Shown here: in pieces, positions 63,401-64,000 of the stretch
How positions within the stretch are numbered: the first letter of the stretch is position 1
Layout of the letters: every line of letters starts with the position of its first letter
DNA from: Agelaius tricolor
Lineage: Eukaryota > Chordata > Aves > Passeriformes > Icteridae
Assembly: GCA_023055355.1 (NCBI GenBank)
Contig: JALJCS010000001.1
Coordinates: 55,929,381-55,993,380 of the forward strand
DNA: 64,000 bases
Direction of reading: 5' to 3'
Translations under genes and position numbers: made by a program
The notes under the pieces: model-generated
The model's input: only the letters and a program-made list of their open reading frames with translations
Told to the model about the DNA's origin: nothing
Databases searched by the model: none

Positions 63401-64000
63401 CCAGAACTTTGATAATTATAGGAGTTGATTTTTCATTAGGTCTTTGAAAAAAGCCAACTCCAAAGATTTGGAAGAAAAACAACATTGTTACAATAACTGG
63501 GAAGTGAAATTATTTGCTTAGTGATGGGCCTTTCAGTCTGATTTTGTTCATGAAAACAAAATGGAACTGTTCAATCTGGACTCAGTTAATAAAAAAGATC
63601 AGCAAATCAATGTGGTTAATTTAAAAAAAATTGCAAGTTTTTGTTATACCAGTTCATTTCCAAGAAAAGGTATCAGAACTAGAAATCTTATCTCTGTATT
63701 TAGCAGTGATGTGGTTGAAATACACTTGCTCTCCTCAGGTTTTGACAGTTTCACTGCAAGAAAATAATATTGCTACATTGGGAGAAACTTATAAAAGATC
63801 TAGAAAGATGGAGGATGACTGTGAAACAAGCATTTTCGTGAAGGATTAAGAAAAGATGGAGTTAGCAGAGATAATATTATCACTGAATAAAATTACCTAT
63901 AGGAATTTAATAATACTGTCTTAAAATAACTGGTAATAAATAATTGTAGTAGCAGAATGAGATACAGGAAAACTTGGTGACTGGGTGAAGAGGAAGCTAG
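60456..64000. other. Unique A+T-rich non-coding DNA
   Basis: No gene recognised. It contains an 18-bp palindrome at 63207-63224. The longest frames are a 104-codon plus frame at 60566-60880 and 68-72-codon plus frames at 63561-63849, all without motif. Confidence 0.5.
63207..63224. repeat. 18-bp perfect palindrome TGCAATAAATTTATTGCA
   Basis: Exactly self-complementary. With a one-base bulge the symmetry extends a few more bases on each side (AATTTT before, AAGAATT after). The A+T-rich symmetric core makes chance plausible. Confidence 0.9.

Noticed and set aside
1..64000. CRISPR array, bacterial operon, phage or integrated element with genes
   Set aside because: No regularly spaced repeats, no ribosome-binding sites or dense genes. 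The composition and CR1/LTR content indicate a vertebrate (bird) genome.

Overview
The window reads as non-coding DNA from a bird, most likely a Neoaves species and possibly a songbird. The base composition is A+T-rich with few CpGs. The recognisable repeats are CR1 LINE fragments carrying the CR1 8-mer 3' ends, plus solo LTRs. One LTR family has the start and TATA-region wording known from avian ERVL-type LTRs. I see no bacterial, organellar or CRISPR features, no rRNA, no convincing tRNA, and no exon I can assign to a known gene. The stretch is either a gene desert or the inside of a very large intron.

Layout. 1-9104 is unique A+T-rich sequence. 9105-9475 is a minus-strand solo-LTR candidate with CCAAT and TATA elements. 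9476-18903 is unique sequence holding a striking perfect hairpin (14243-14302) and a second long hairpin (17019-17065). 18905-20215 is a degraded minus-strand CR1 with reverse-transcriptase remnants. 21009-21540 is a weaker LTR candidate on the minus strand. 22133-22700 is a near full-length minus-strand ERVL-type solo LTR, and 40730-40873 is a truncated plus-strand copy of the same family. 22701-40729 is mostly unique, with a (GGAA)n microsatellite at 37549-37651.

40874-48552 contains an unidentified coding-like relic on the minus strand (43218-43757), a GATA microsatellite (45474-45578) and a G+C-richer patch (about 45948-46390). 48553-48770 is a CR1 3' fragment (minus). 49643-50042 is a plus-strand solo-LTR candidate. 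56290-56478 is an old plus-strand CR1 3' end. 57877-58025 and 58335-60455 are two CR1 copies in the same orientation; the larger spans about 2 kb of ORF2 with the FADD codons intact but the frame broken. 60456-64000 is unique sequence.

Nothing here forms a working pathway or operon. The recognisable protein sequence is retroelement debris, and the longest open frames (170 and 147 codons) are antisense to CR1. I did not find a convincing new biological system. The observations most worth a second look are the 26-bp perfect hairpin, the coding-like minus-strand relic near 43.5 kb, and the LTRs that retain promoter-like elements.
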